Shown here: positions 35,366 through 45,335 of the stretch, piece by piece
Numbering within the stretch: the stretch's first letter is position 1
How the letters are laid out: each line of letters begins with the position of its first letter
Assembly: GCA_051294375.1 (NCBI GenBank)
Contig: CM119263.1
Span: forward strand, 3,924,161 to 3,988,160
Length of the DNA: 64,000 nucleotides
Reading direction: 5' to 3'
Origin: Paraspadella gotoi
Lineage: Eukaryota > Chaetognatha
Translations under genes and position numbers: made by a program
The notes under the pieces: model-generated
Seen by the model: only the letters and a program-made list of their open reading frames with translations
Database searches by the model: none
Told to the model about the DNA's origin: nothing

Positions 35366-36608
35366 AAAATCCTGGGAGGTGAGGTAACTCCAGAGTTGGA
35401 ATCAAGCGAGACGGTGAATTACCATCTTTTAAAAAAGGTTGCGTAAAAACAATTATTCAAAATCAAAAACATAATTTGTTGATATTAGACAATAATGTGA
35501 ACCTTCAAAGCTTTTGGGAAATAGTTAGTCCTTGTTTATAATACTTTAACAAAAAATGGTCTGTAGATGGGACTCTTTGGTCTTTGATGATAATGGTCGA
35601 TCATCATTGCTTTAAATCTTGCCTCAGAGATATCAAGCCAATCATTGCTGGAGATGTTCATCTTTCGTTCATCACGTTTGATATCAGGATGTTCTTAATG
35701 TGTATCTCAAAGGATTTCTGTTTTGAAAAAACTCTTAACATGTTAAAACAAGTAAAAATTTAGTTATTGTGAATATTTCGGTGTTCCAGGTAATGTCCTA
35801 AACTAAGCTTGATTTCCAATTAAAAATGCTGTAAACTACTGCTACTACTATAACTACTACTAATAAAATTTTAAAAAGTTCCAAAACATTTAAATATTAA
35901 CTTACCAAGATTGTACTAACCGATGCCTACTCTTTCACAGAATTTCTTTCAGGATGGGACTGAATCTGTTCGATTCTCTGATAAAGGTATAACATTATAG
36001 AGCATTTTTCAAATTTGTCCTTACTTGATGGAAGGTTCTATCATGAAACGTTGTCCATTTGAAATATCTTTGTCCGAATAAATAAACTTTTCTTCCAAAA
36101 AAAAATAGAAAAAATAATTTAGGTACAAAGATCAAGAAGGTAAACAACTTTTTCTATTCTAAGTTCTCTGAAGTAATGTCTGAGATGATGTATGCTTCCA
36201 TACGGTTCACTGCTTTATAATCTGACTAATCATTATAGATGTGTAAATTTTGCTGTACAGAAAAAAGAAACAAACCAAACTTTTTATCAAACTAAAGGCA
36301 TCTCCTGGGAAAAAAAAACAAAAGAAAGAAAACTAAAGTTTTATGCATTTCAAACCGGAAATTCAGGACTTTGCCACATTTGGGAGTATCGATTTTGTAA
36401 TCAATCAATGCTTTCTAATGTGAAAAGACGAGCGCAAAGATTGGAGGGTAATTTTTTCTATATTATATTTGACTTTACATCTAAGATTTTGAAAAAATGA
36501 TAAATGCATACTACCAATATTTGTGCAGTCCTGATTGCGAAGTATGTATGACCTAAAGACCTAAATTGGGGCTCTGCTTTAATTGCTTTCAGCGAGAGGT
36601 TCCTTTAG
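35366..36608 (+). other. Possible spliced coding segment 2 inside the transposon, ending in a stop
   Basis: Candidate exons 35,366-35,437, 35,941-35,986, 36,123-36,139, 36,261-36,447, 36,529-36,541 and 36,593-36,608 join in frame for 117 codons including a TAG stop, 57 bp before the right inverted repeat. Good acceptors end in CTCTTTCACAG, TAATTTAG, GCTGTACAG and GCTTTCAG. Good donors are GTATAA, GTAAAC, GTAATT and GTATGT. The donor of the first exon (GTTGCG) is weak, and shorter forms are possible. Two exons are only 17 and 13 bases. The C-terminal part is basic. No known domain is seen, and the link to segment 1 is not resolved. Confidence 0.28.
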
Positions 36609-36665
36609 CATGATTTGCCACTTTTTTGATACCTTTATCTTGTAAAGTTGATATCGAGAAAAATT

Positions 36666-36784
36666 GGATTGGGCGCATCTTGTACCCCGGGAAAAAGGAA
36701 GAATTAATGACCATCGGACGAAGTTTTTTTTTTTTGGTTAAATTTTTCAAAATTTTTTTTTTTCAAATCTATGAGCAGACTCCG
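36666..36784 (-). repeat. Right terminal inverted repeat, ~119 bp
   Basis: Inverted counterpart of 31,583-31,690. It is slightly longer because of T-rich stretches at 36,724-36,735 and 36,752-36,763. Confidence 0.78.
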
Positions 36785-36964
36785 TTAACTACTAGGCCTA
36801 GGACTCGATCAATCCGGCGCTGGTTAAAGTGCTGCACTGTAAAATTCTCAGTTTTGCTCGTGAAAATCTCTCTCTCATCTCTCTCTCTCTCTCTCATGTC
36901 TCCTCTCATTCTCTCTTTCTCTCTTCTCTTTTCCTCTCTCTCTCTTCTCTCTCTCTCTCTCTCA
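36785..36964 (+). repeat. Module S, copy S2, right part and (CT)n
   Basis: After the second TTAA the sequence resumes S1 from 25,973: CTAC...GACTCGATCAATCC...CTCAGTTTTGCTCGTGAAAAT, then (CT)n. It does not continue into a U module, so the U-S array ends here. Confidence 0.85.
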
Positions 36965-37500
36965 AATCTTTTCTTCTCCCCATCTTTTCACGATGCGAAA
37001 ATTTTATGAGCTGATGAGAACACTCGGTGGCCGTAATATTGGTTAATCTTTCATCTTCGTAATGACGGATTAGAATTCACAGTTTGCTTTGGCGCGAAGG
37101 AAGTAAGATGACGACGACGATGACGACGACGATGAGTTAATGGCACAAGGAGGAATGAGAGAACCCGACTCTCTTCTCTCTCCCTTCTCTCTTCCTCGTC
37201 CTCAGCTCTCTCCTCATCTCTCCCCTCTCTCTCTCTTCTCTCTCTCTCAGTCCTCTCTCCTCTCTCTCATGGCTCTCATCCACCTGGAAACGCGAGTTTT
37301 TTCCCAAAAACCGGAAATTCATCAAAAAATTTACCGTAATAGATGCATTGGAAATTGAGTTCGCCTCGGGGAAGGGAAAGAAGGAATAGAGAGGAGGGGG
37401 GAGGGGAAGAGGCAGGGAGGGGATGAAGAGGAAGAGAGGTAGGAAAGGGGGAAGGAAGAGGATTGCATATCTTTGAAAAGGAGAACTATGGTTTGAAGAG
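36965..37500. other. Spacer with GAC repeat, CT tract and purine tract
   Basis: It holds a short (GAC)n (37,109-37,134), a CT-rich block (37,165-37,270) and a purine-rich block (37,370-37,500). I see no gene. Confidence 0.6.
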
Positions 37501-37525
37501 NNNNNNNNNNNNNNNNNNNNNNNNN
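37501..37525. other. Assembly gap, 25 N
   Basis: Exactly 25 N in purine-rich sequence. Confidence 1.
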
Positions 37526-38287
37526 ATGTTGAAGGAGATAATAAGAAGAGGGTTAAATAGGATATAGGGAGAGGGAAGAGGTAAAAGGAAAAACAAAGAA
37601 AACATTGCATTAGAAGACTAGGAAAAGTAAACAGAATAACTAGCGAGGAAAGTAGGAAAATAGTATATAGCAGGATGCTACATTATGTAAGAAGAGGTGA
37701 TTAACCAGATTATTCATGATAGATATAATTCATCTTAAAATATCTTGAAGACTAATCGACTAGCTTCATAGTGGTACTTGATAACTAGATAGCTAGAAAC
37801 TAGATAGATATCATTTAAAAATAATTCATGAACTATTTCGGTACAATAGAAAACTGAGATGAGGAAAAGTTTGTTGGGAATCAAGAAGGAAAGAGGAGGA
37901 AGGAGGAAAGGAAGATAATGGGATCAACATGAAGATCAAATGAGAGTTAATGAGGAGGAGAAGATGAGAACATGATGTAGGATCATGTGTGTAAGGAGGA
38001 TGGGGTGAGATGGGAGGGGATGTGATGGGTGGATATGAGATGGGAGGAGTAGGAGCAGATGGGAAGGAATCAAATGGGAGGGAATGAGTTTAGGTAAAGT
38101 GGGATAAAAACAAAAGATAAAAAGAAAATTTAAGTGGAATTTATTGATAAATGTGAGAAATACTATATGGAATAAATAAAAAATAAACACAAATTGGGAA
38201 AAAATGAATCCAACGGGAGATCGGGTAATGGAGGAAAGGAAAGAAAGCAAGGAAATAAAAGGAACAAGGGTAAAAGAAAGCATAAAA
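37526..38287. other. AT- and purine-rich spacer
   Basis: It has tetranucleotide-like AACTAGATAG words near 37,785-37,810 and GATGGGAGG-like words at 38,000-38,100. I see no gene. A 390-codon reading frame on the minus strand spans this, the next gap and repeats, and is not credible. Confidence 0.6.
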
Positions 38288-38553
38288 NNNNNNNNNNNNN
38301 NNNNNNNNNNNNNNNNNNNNNNNNNNNNNNNNNNNNNNNNNNNNNNNNNNNNNNNNNNNNNNNNNNNNNNNNNNNNNNNNNNNNNNNNNNNNNNNNNNNN
38401 NNNNNNNNNNNNNNNNNNNNNNNNNNNNNNNNNNNNNNNNNNNNNNNNNNNNNNNNNNNNNNNNNNNNNNNNNNNNNNNNNNNNNNNNNNNNNNNNNNNN
38501 NNNNNNNNNNNNNNNNNNNNNNNNNNNNNNNNNNNNNNNNNNNNNNNNNNNNN
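38288..38553. other. Assembly gap, 266 N
   Basis: The left flank is A- and G-rich. The right flank is unique sequence leading into a minisatellite. Confidence 1.
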
Positions 38554-38661
38554 AGTGAAAGGGGTTAGATGAGGCCCGATAATCGGTCGTGAACGATGGC
38601 GAAAGTTTCTGCAAAATGAGGTAATGACGGTGAAAGATGGAAACCTGTGAGAATGAGAGAG

Positions 38662-38775
38662 ACGTAAAATGATGGTGAATGATCGGGGAAAATGATTGGG
38701 GAAAATGATGAAGAAAATGATTTGGAAAATGATGGCGAAAAATGATGGGGGAAAATGATGGATAAAATGATTGGG
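38662..38775. repeat. Minisatellite, GGGGAAAATGAT-like 12-bp unit
   Basis: Eight or so imperfect units of GGGGAAAATGAT and GGAAAATGATGG. Confidence 0.85.
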
Positions 38776-38925
38776 ATCCAGGGAACTGTGATTAATGATG
38801 GGAAAAAAAGTAAAATGGAGAAAATTGGGGAAAAAAAGATATAAAAAAGAGAAAAAGACTTTTTTAAGACAAGTCGTGAACCATTTTGGTTGTGACGACA
38901 ACAACAACAAACTGGATCGGTGAGA

Positions 38926-38926
38926 A

Positions 38927-38983
<57 letters not shown>
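38926..38983. repeat. (GAT)n triplet repeat
   Basis: About 19 perfect GAT triplets. A shorter run follows at 38,991-39,009. Confidence 0.97.
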
Positions 38984-39115
38984 ATTTGGCGATGATGATG
39001 ATGATGATGCTGATGTTGACAGATGACGATGATGATAACGTTAAAAGGGATAACATTGACGATGATGAACCAAAAAAAAAAAAACAAATGAGTTTTTAAT
39101 AAATACAAAATGATA

Positions 39116-39270
39116 GGACGACGATGAATGACGACGACAAGGAAACGACGAAGACGACCGACGACGAACCCGACGACGACGACGAACGACGACGACGAAC
39201 GATGACGACGGCGCGACGACGACGACGAAACGACGGGCGAGATGAAGACGTCGACGATGACATCGACGCG
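39116..39270. repeat. Degenerate (GAC)n triplet repeat
   Basis: GAC/ACG triplets dominate with many substitutions. ORFs on both strands here are Asp/Arg or Ser/Val runs. Confidence 0.88.
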
Positions 39271-39344
39271 AGGAAGACCTTAAACTCGACGCAAGGACGC
39301 GACATTGCTCCTGGACGATTAGCGAGAAGAAGTGCAGATCAGTG

Positions 39345-39455
39345 TGGAGAGAGAGAAGAGAGAAAGAGCCAGAGCAGGAGAAGAGGAGGAGAGAAGAGAG
39401 AGAGAGAGAGAAGAGAGAGTGAGGAGAGAGGGAGAAGAGAGAGAGAGAGCGAGTG
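39345..39455. repeat. (GA)n microsatellite
   Basis: GA dinucleotides with CC and GG interruptions. Confidence 0.9.
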
Positions 39456-40218
39456 AAAGAAGCTGATTCCAAAGTCATTTTAAATTCTCTCTCTATGCTC
39501 TCTCCTCTCCTCCTCCTCCGAAGCCGCCTTTCTTCCTCTTGATCCGATTTATCTGCGGCGCAAAACTGATAGAACTGAGAAGTTAGGTGAATGGATATGA
39601 CAGCGTTGACTTTCTTGAAATTGGGGGGTGGGGGGATCCGCGTGGTAGAGGGGTAAATGGTGTTTTGGGGGTGCAGTAGGGGTGGTGAGGGGTAAAGAAG
39701 AGGGCTCTCTTTTCCAAAAAGCGCTCAGTGTCTTTTCTTCAGAACCTTGAATTTACGTCTTAATATTTAATTCAATTTTTATCAACTGCCGTAAGATGTT
39801 CTCCTAAGCAAATAACTAATGCTTAACGCCATGTACAGGATGAGGACTTAAATAAAAGTAAAAATTTATGGCAGAAAAATTTGAGTATATAAAAAAATTG
39901 ATGAACTGATTAAATCACTGGCGAGATTTTAATTATTAAAACATAATTCTCTTCAGATTCTTAATTTTTTAAAAACTTTTGTTTGTTTCCCAGTTTATAT
40001 GTATGACGCTTTTTGATCTTGATTTATGATACCTTGAGATTCCAGATTTAGAATTTTCTTTTCTTCTCTCTTCTTGAGTCTTTTTCCTCGATGTGGATTT
40101 TTTGGATCGACGACGTCAAGATTCTTGATCGACATTCAAACTCAGATTACCATTCGAAAGTGAACACGAACGAGCGACGACGACGATGAGCGACGACAAT
40201 CAGATAGTAATGGCGGTA
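39456..40218. other. AT-rich spacer, no gene seen
   Basis: It begins with a short CT block, has a G-rich stretch at 39,621-39,705 and is then AT-rich. No supported exon or RNA gene. Confidence 0.6.
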
Positions 40219-40326
40219 CGAACTTTGGGGATTTGAGTTCCTTACAACGGCGTCTCAAGACTTTGGAAGTTCCTTAAGCGAACGCGTCTCAAGAACTTTG
40301 GCGTTTCCTTAGCAACGCGTCTCAAC
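40219..40326. repeat. Minisatellite, ~35-bp unit, three copies
   Basis: Three units share ACTTTGG...TTCCTTA...ACG(C)GTCTCAA. They end just before a GA-rich block. Confidence 0.82.
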
Positions 40327-40414
40327 CAGATGATCCGGAGGGACCCGAGCGTTCGAGTCCTGAGCCGAAAGTCTGGAGAACGGAAAATCGAACTTCGCTT
40401 GAATGTTCGCCGAA

Positions 40415-40640
40415 GAGAGAGGAGAGAGAGAGAAAGAGAGAGAGACGAGAGGAGAGAGAGAAGTAGGAAAGAGAGAGCAAGAACGAGAGAAAGAGAAAAA
40501 GAAGAGAGACGATGAGAGAGAGAGAGAAGACGAGGAGAGGAGAAAGAGTAGAGAGAAGAGAAGAGAGAGAAAGAGAAGAGAGAAAGAGAAGAGAAGAGAG
40601 AGAAGAGGAGAGAAGAGAGAGGAGAGAGAGAGAGAGAGGA
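40415..40640. repeat. (GA)n-rich block
   Basis: About 225 bases of GA and GAA words. ORFs on both strands are low complexity. Confidence 0.9.
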
Positions 40641-40799
40641 GGAAGAGCAAGGTTTCCCGTCCATGAATGATTGGACATCAGACGTCCGTGTTGTGTAGAG
40701 TTGTTCGGTGACGACGAAACGACGAGATGAAGGAGAGACAGAGATGAGACGACTGAGGGGGCGATCAATGAGTGCGACGATGACGACCGGACGAGACGA

Positions 40800-41459
40800 C
40801 GAATCTTACTGATACTAAAATTTGGAATCAATGAACTGAGAAATTTTGGTTTTATACAAGAATAGGGTCAAGAATCGACGACATGCCATAGTACTTTCAT
40901 CTACAGACGTCATATTTTGCTACGCCAATCTGAATCCTTACCTTTCGGCTCCTTTCTCTACTTTTCCCTCAATTTTACTAAAAGCCCCTGGTGACTCATT
41001 TCCTCTGGTTTCTCGTTTTGAATTTTCTCAACGAAGTTTTTGGTTTTAGGAGTATAAATTATTATTTTAAAAGCAAAAATTAGTGAGAGATGTTTTGAAT
41101 TTGTAGAGTTTGAACCTGAAATACAGAATATTAAAGTACGGAATTTTTGATGTGGGTTAAGGAGTCTTCATCTATAAAAGTATAAATGAGCGACTTTGAA
41201 GTTATATTCTTCATTTATAAACTCTACTAATTTTGGTCACGTTGTATCGGACTTCTCTTCTAAACAAATTAACGATAAGCAGAACGCAACTTTACTGATT
41301 CTGAGAGTATAGACCTCTTGTCCTTACAAACTCAACCGACTTCTTTGACTTTTGGTTCTCGGCATGTCGATCTTTCTGTTTTCGTTTTTTGCATTTGAGA
41401 TATTGTTGCATTGGTTACGAGGCTAGCGCCGTCTGCATCTTGTCTTTCTGTCTCTCTCT

Positions 41460-41495
<36 letters not shown>

Positions 41496-42997
41496 CCTCT
41501 CTCGTCTCTCTCTCTCTCTCCCTCTCTCTCTCTCTCTCTCCTTCACCCCCTTCTGTCTCGTCTCTTCTCAAGCGTCACTCACAAGGTGATTCAGGTCGGA
41601 ACTCGGATGAATATCGTCACTCACAGGAAGATCCACTTAAGGTTTCGCGTTATATATACTTTCTCTCTCCTACTCCTCATTCTCTCTCCTTCTCTCTCTC
41701 TCTCCTCTCTCTCTCTACTCTCATCCATCGTCTTAATATCGATCTCTCCGATCTATCCTTATTTTTCTCTCCCTCTCTCTCTCTCTCTCTCCTCTCTCTC
41801 CTCTCTCTCATTACCGGCATAGAAGACAATAAAGTTTGGAGCATTAAAAGTCAGACGATTCCAATTTTCCCCCTTTCAATTTTTCAATATTATAATTTTA
41901 TTATTTTTATTATTTGTTCGAACGCGAGTACTCGCGAGTACAGAAATACCGAGAGTACGCGAGTACCAGTGACTTGCGTAGTGTTTCCACTTTTATAAGT
42001 CACTTTTTGTGCAGTCGCTCATTGGTCGCCATGTCCATCACTCTCTCCGTCCTGATCTGTTTGTTTTAAAAAGCTCAGTGACTTGGGATAAACAATGAGT
42101 ATTCATTAATGAAGCTATGTTTCATACATTATCATTTTATATAATTGCCTAAAAACATATCAATACTGTATACCAAACGAATAACAGCATAATTAGGTAA
42201 TACCGGTCACATATTTTTTTAATTATACTTTAACATAAAAGTAAGGGTATCATAATAAGATAATCGGTGTATTTAGTCCCATATTCGTATGACCAATACA
42301 AATTCAGTTAGATGTGTCTAAAAAGTCAATACGTATATTTCGGACGAGGATTACTCTTGGTCGCTACTTTACGTTCTGGGAGTTGGCGAGAGAACCTGAA
42401 GGAGTCGCGAGTCGTCGGGACACTTAAGAGGCATGTCTGAGAATTGTTTAGTTCATAAAAACGAACTTGCCTTGTTTGGATTGATAAAATCAAAGGACGT
42501 TAATAAATAATTAATTATTAATCAAAAGCATATAAGATATCCCATTTCTTGAAAAGCTTGTCGCCGAAAGTCCCCGGGATTTCTACATCAACGTTGATAA
42601 TCTACAATGAATGATAATCAACAATATGTTTGATACTATGCAAAACGATTATTGAGTTCCGACGGAAAGAAGTGATTGCCACTACCGGAACTTCCGGTTC
42701 TTTCTTTTTTCTTATTGATGGTAATTTGGTTTTCTTTTCACTTTAGTTTGCTCGAAGTTTTTATGGGCGACTTTTTTTCCGGTCTGTTTATTGCCCCACT
42801 TCTGTCAGTTTTAATCGGGGGGATTTGTTTTTTCTTCATCTCTTTCTGTTTATTCTTTTTTGTTTTTTTTTTTGTTTTAGGCCTTCAAAATGCTTTCTTT
42901 TCGGAGTTAGAATCGCAAAAAAAAAATTTATGTCCATACAGAAAATTTTTTCATGAGGAACGAAATGAAGGAGGAAGAGAGAGAAGAAGGAAGAGAG

Positions 42998-43038
<41 letters not shown>

Positions 43039-43438
43039 CAGAGAAGAGGAGAGAGAGAGGCAGAGACGCGCGAACTGGAGAGGGCAAAAGTTTTTTCTCA
43101 GGCGCAGCGCGTGGCCTTGAAAAACGACGCTAAGATCCTTTCCGGCGACCGGAATTTGAATTTTTTCAAAAAACCTTCCGTCTGGCAAAGAGTCGAGATG
43201 GCGTTTGTTCTCCCACGGAGAGGTGGAAAACTGTGAAGTAAGAACAAACATGAAGATCGGTAAGAAAGAAGAGAGAGAGAGAGAAGAGAGAGAGAGGAGA
43301 GAGAGAAAGGAGAGAGAGAAGAGAGAGAGAGAGCACGAGAGAGAAGGCCGATAAAAAGCGAGAGCGACGAGAGAGAGAGAGAGAGCGAGAGAAGCGAGAA
43401 GAGAGAGATGTTGAGGAGAATTGACAAACCAATACAGA
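40800..43438 (+). repeat. Module V, copy 1
   Basis: Landmarks shared with copy 2 are GAATCTTACTG then GGTTTTATACAAGAA (40,800-40,862), CAACGAAGTTTTTGGTTTTAGG (about 41,029), (CT)n (41,450-41,545 and 41,685-41,812) and TTCCAATTTTCCCC (41,863). Shared with copy 3 are TGCCACTACCGG (42,676), GAACTGGAGAGGG (43,072) and GTCGAGATGGCGTTTGTTC (43,191). It ends at a 25-N gap. No gene is seen. Confidence 0.85.
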
Positions 43439-43463
43439 NNNNNNNNNNNNNNNNNNNNNNNNN
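43439..43463. other. Assembly gap, 25 N, between V copies 1 and 2
   Basis: Exactly 25 N. The right flank is (GAC)n (43,464-43,540). Confidence 1.
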
Positions 43464-44292
43464 ACGACGATGACGAAGACGACGACGATGACGACGACGA
43501 CGACAATGACGTCGACGATGACGACGACGACGACGACGAAATCTTACTGAAAAATTTGTGAATCAATGAACTAGAAATTTGGTTTTATACAAGAAATGAG
43601 TCAAGAATCACGATCACGCCAAGTCACTTTCCTCACACGACGTCAATTTTCTCACGCCACTCTGATCCTTCTTTCGCTCCGCCTTCTCACTTTCCTCACT
43701 TTCACATCAACGCCCCCTGGTGACCTCCTTTCCCTCTGGTTCTCTCTTTGCAATTTTCTCAACGAAGTTTTGGGTTTTAGGGAGATAAATTTTATTTTAA
43801 AACATAAAATTAAGTACGAGTTTTGAAATTTGAGAGTTTGACTTGAAATACAGAATATTAAATAAAGATGTTTGATGTGGGATTTAGCGTCCTTCATCTA
43901 TAAAAAGTATAAAATAGGAGCGACCATTATGAAGTTATATTATTTCATTTAATAAACTAGCTATTTTGTCACCTCGACTTCTCTTACAAAATATTAACAT
44001 AGCAGGAAGCAGCAAGCTTTCATTTTCTGAATATAGCCTCTTGTCTTCACCGACTTTGGTTCCGAATTCGATGTTTTTTTTTCTTTTTCATTTGAATATT
44101 TGTTCCATTGTTACAACGCCTGCATCTTGTCCTTTCTGTTCTCGCTCTATCTCTCTCACCCTACTCCTAGTTCTATCTCTCTTCTCTCTCTCTCCACCTT
44201 CTTCGTCTCTCTACTCCTCAATCACATCGGTAAAACGATTGAATATCGATCTCACTCACAGGAAATCACTTTAGGTTTTCCTTATATATATT

Positions 44293-44333
<41 letters not shown>

Positions 44334-45205
44334 TCTCTCCATTACGCATAGATAGACAATAAATTTGGAATGCATTAAGTCAGCGATTCCAATTTTCCCC
44401 TTTCAATTTTTTCCAATATTATTTATTATTTTTATTAGTTGCGAACGCGAGTACTCCGAGTACGAGAAATACGAGAAGTAACGCGAGTACGCCGCGACAG
44501 TACTTGCGTATGTGTGTCACTCTATTATAAGGTCATTTTTTGGTCAGAGCGCTTTGGTCGTTCGCTCATGTCCTTTCACTCTCTCCGTCTGTATTCTGTT
44601 TTTGTTTTAAAAGCTTCATGACTTGAGGATAATACATGAGTATGCATGAATGAACGTATGTTTCATACATTTCATTTTCCTATTAGACCTAAACAACTCA
44701 CATAATACAATAGTCCCACACGGAAATAGAAGCTAATGTTAGCGTAATAGCTACTAATTTTTAGATTAATTGATTTCGTATGAGACAGCGGTTGCCTGTG
44801 ATGCCATTGGTATGAGGGCATCAAACTTTGGCTTTGTTGCGACCTCAGTAAGACTCCATCACTGGCTGCGGTTACCTAGGACATCTACAGATGAATGAAA
44901 TCAAGATATGTTTGACACAATGCACCATTATAGGTCCACGAAGAAAGTGATGCCACTACCGTAACTTTCCCCCCCGGTTCGCTTTTATTTTCTTATTTAT
45001 TATTTTTCTCTTTCACTTTAGTTTCTCAAGTTGTATGCGACTTTTTTCTTTTCGTCTTTTTTCCCCTTCTGTTTTTTAAATCGATTTTTTTTCTTTTTTT
45101 TTATTCCTTTTTTTGTGTTTTACGATCCTTCAATGTTCTTTTCGATAATTAAAATCCAAAAAAAAATTTAAAGTCCAATAGGAACATGTTTATATCTCTC
45201 TCTTT
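43464..45205 (+). repeat. Module V, copy 2
   Basis: It starts with (GAC)n and follows copy 1 from 43,555. It has (CT)n at 44,295-44,340 and TTCCAATTTTCCCC at 44,388. The segment at 44,785-44,885 (GCCTGTGATGCCATTGG) is shared with copy 3 but not copy 1. It ends in a 25-N gap. No gene is seen. Confidence 0.83.
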
Positions 45206-45230
45206 NNNNNNNNNNNNNNNNNNNNNNNNN
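45206..45230. other. Assembly gap, 25 N, between V copies 2 and 3
   Basis: Exactly 25 N between two CT-rich flanks. Confidence 1.
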
Positions 45231-45335
45231 TCTCTCTCATTAACGGCATAGTAGACAATTAAAGTTTGAGTGCATTAAAGTCAGCCGATTCCAATTTTCC
45301 CCTTTCAATTTTTTCAATTATTATTTTTATTTTTC
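45231..45335 (+). repeat. Module V, copy 3, first fragment
   Basis: It repeats the stretch CTCTCATTAACGGCATAG through TTCCAATTTTCCCC, then breaks off from the V pattern at about 45,335. Confidence 0.8.

Larger units (their letters stand above)
31583..36784 (+). mobile_element. TTAA-flanked DNA transposon, 5,202 bp, with terminal inverted repeats
   Basis: The element is bounded by TTAA on both sides (31,579-31,582 and 36,785-36,788). Its ends are inverted: the left begins CGGGAGTCTGTTCATGGATC and the right, reverse-complemented, begins CGGAGTCTGCTCATAGATTT. The empty site with a single TTAA is present in S1 at about 25,968, so insertion with TTAA duplication can be seen directly. TTAA targets are known for piggyBac, Kolobok and Sola3 superfamilies. 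The CGG terminus does not match the usual piggyBac start, so I leave the superfamily open. The interior is AT-rich with no long ORF and no transposase motif I recognise, but with possible small exons. It could be autonomous with introns, or non-autonomous. Confidence 0.82.

Noticed and set aside
37936-39108. 390-codon reading frame on the minus strand
   Set aside because: It runs through 266 N, a minisatellite and a (GAT)n repeat. The visible residues are Ser/His/Phe low complexity.
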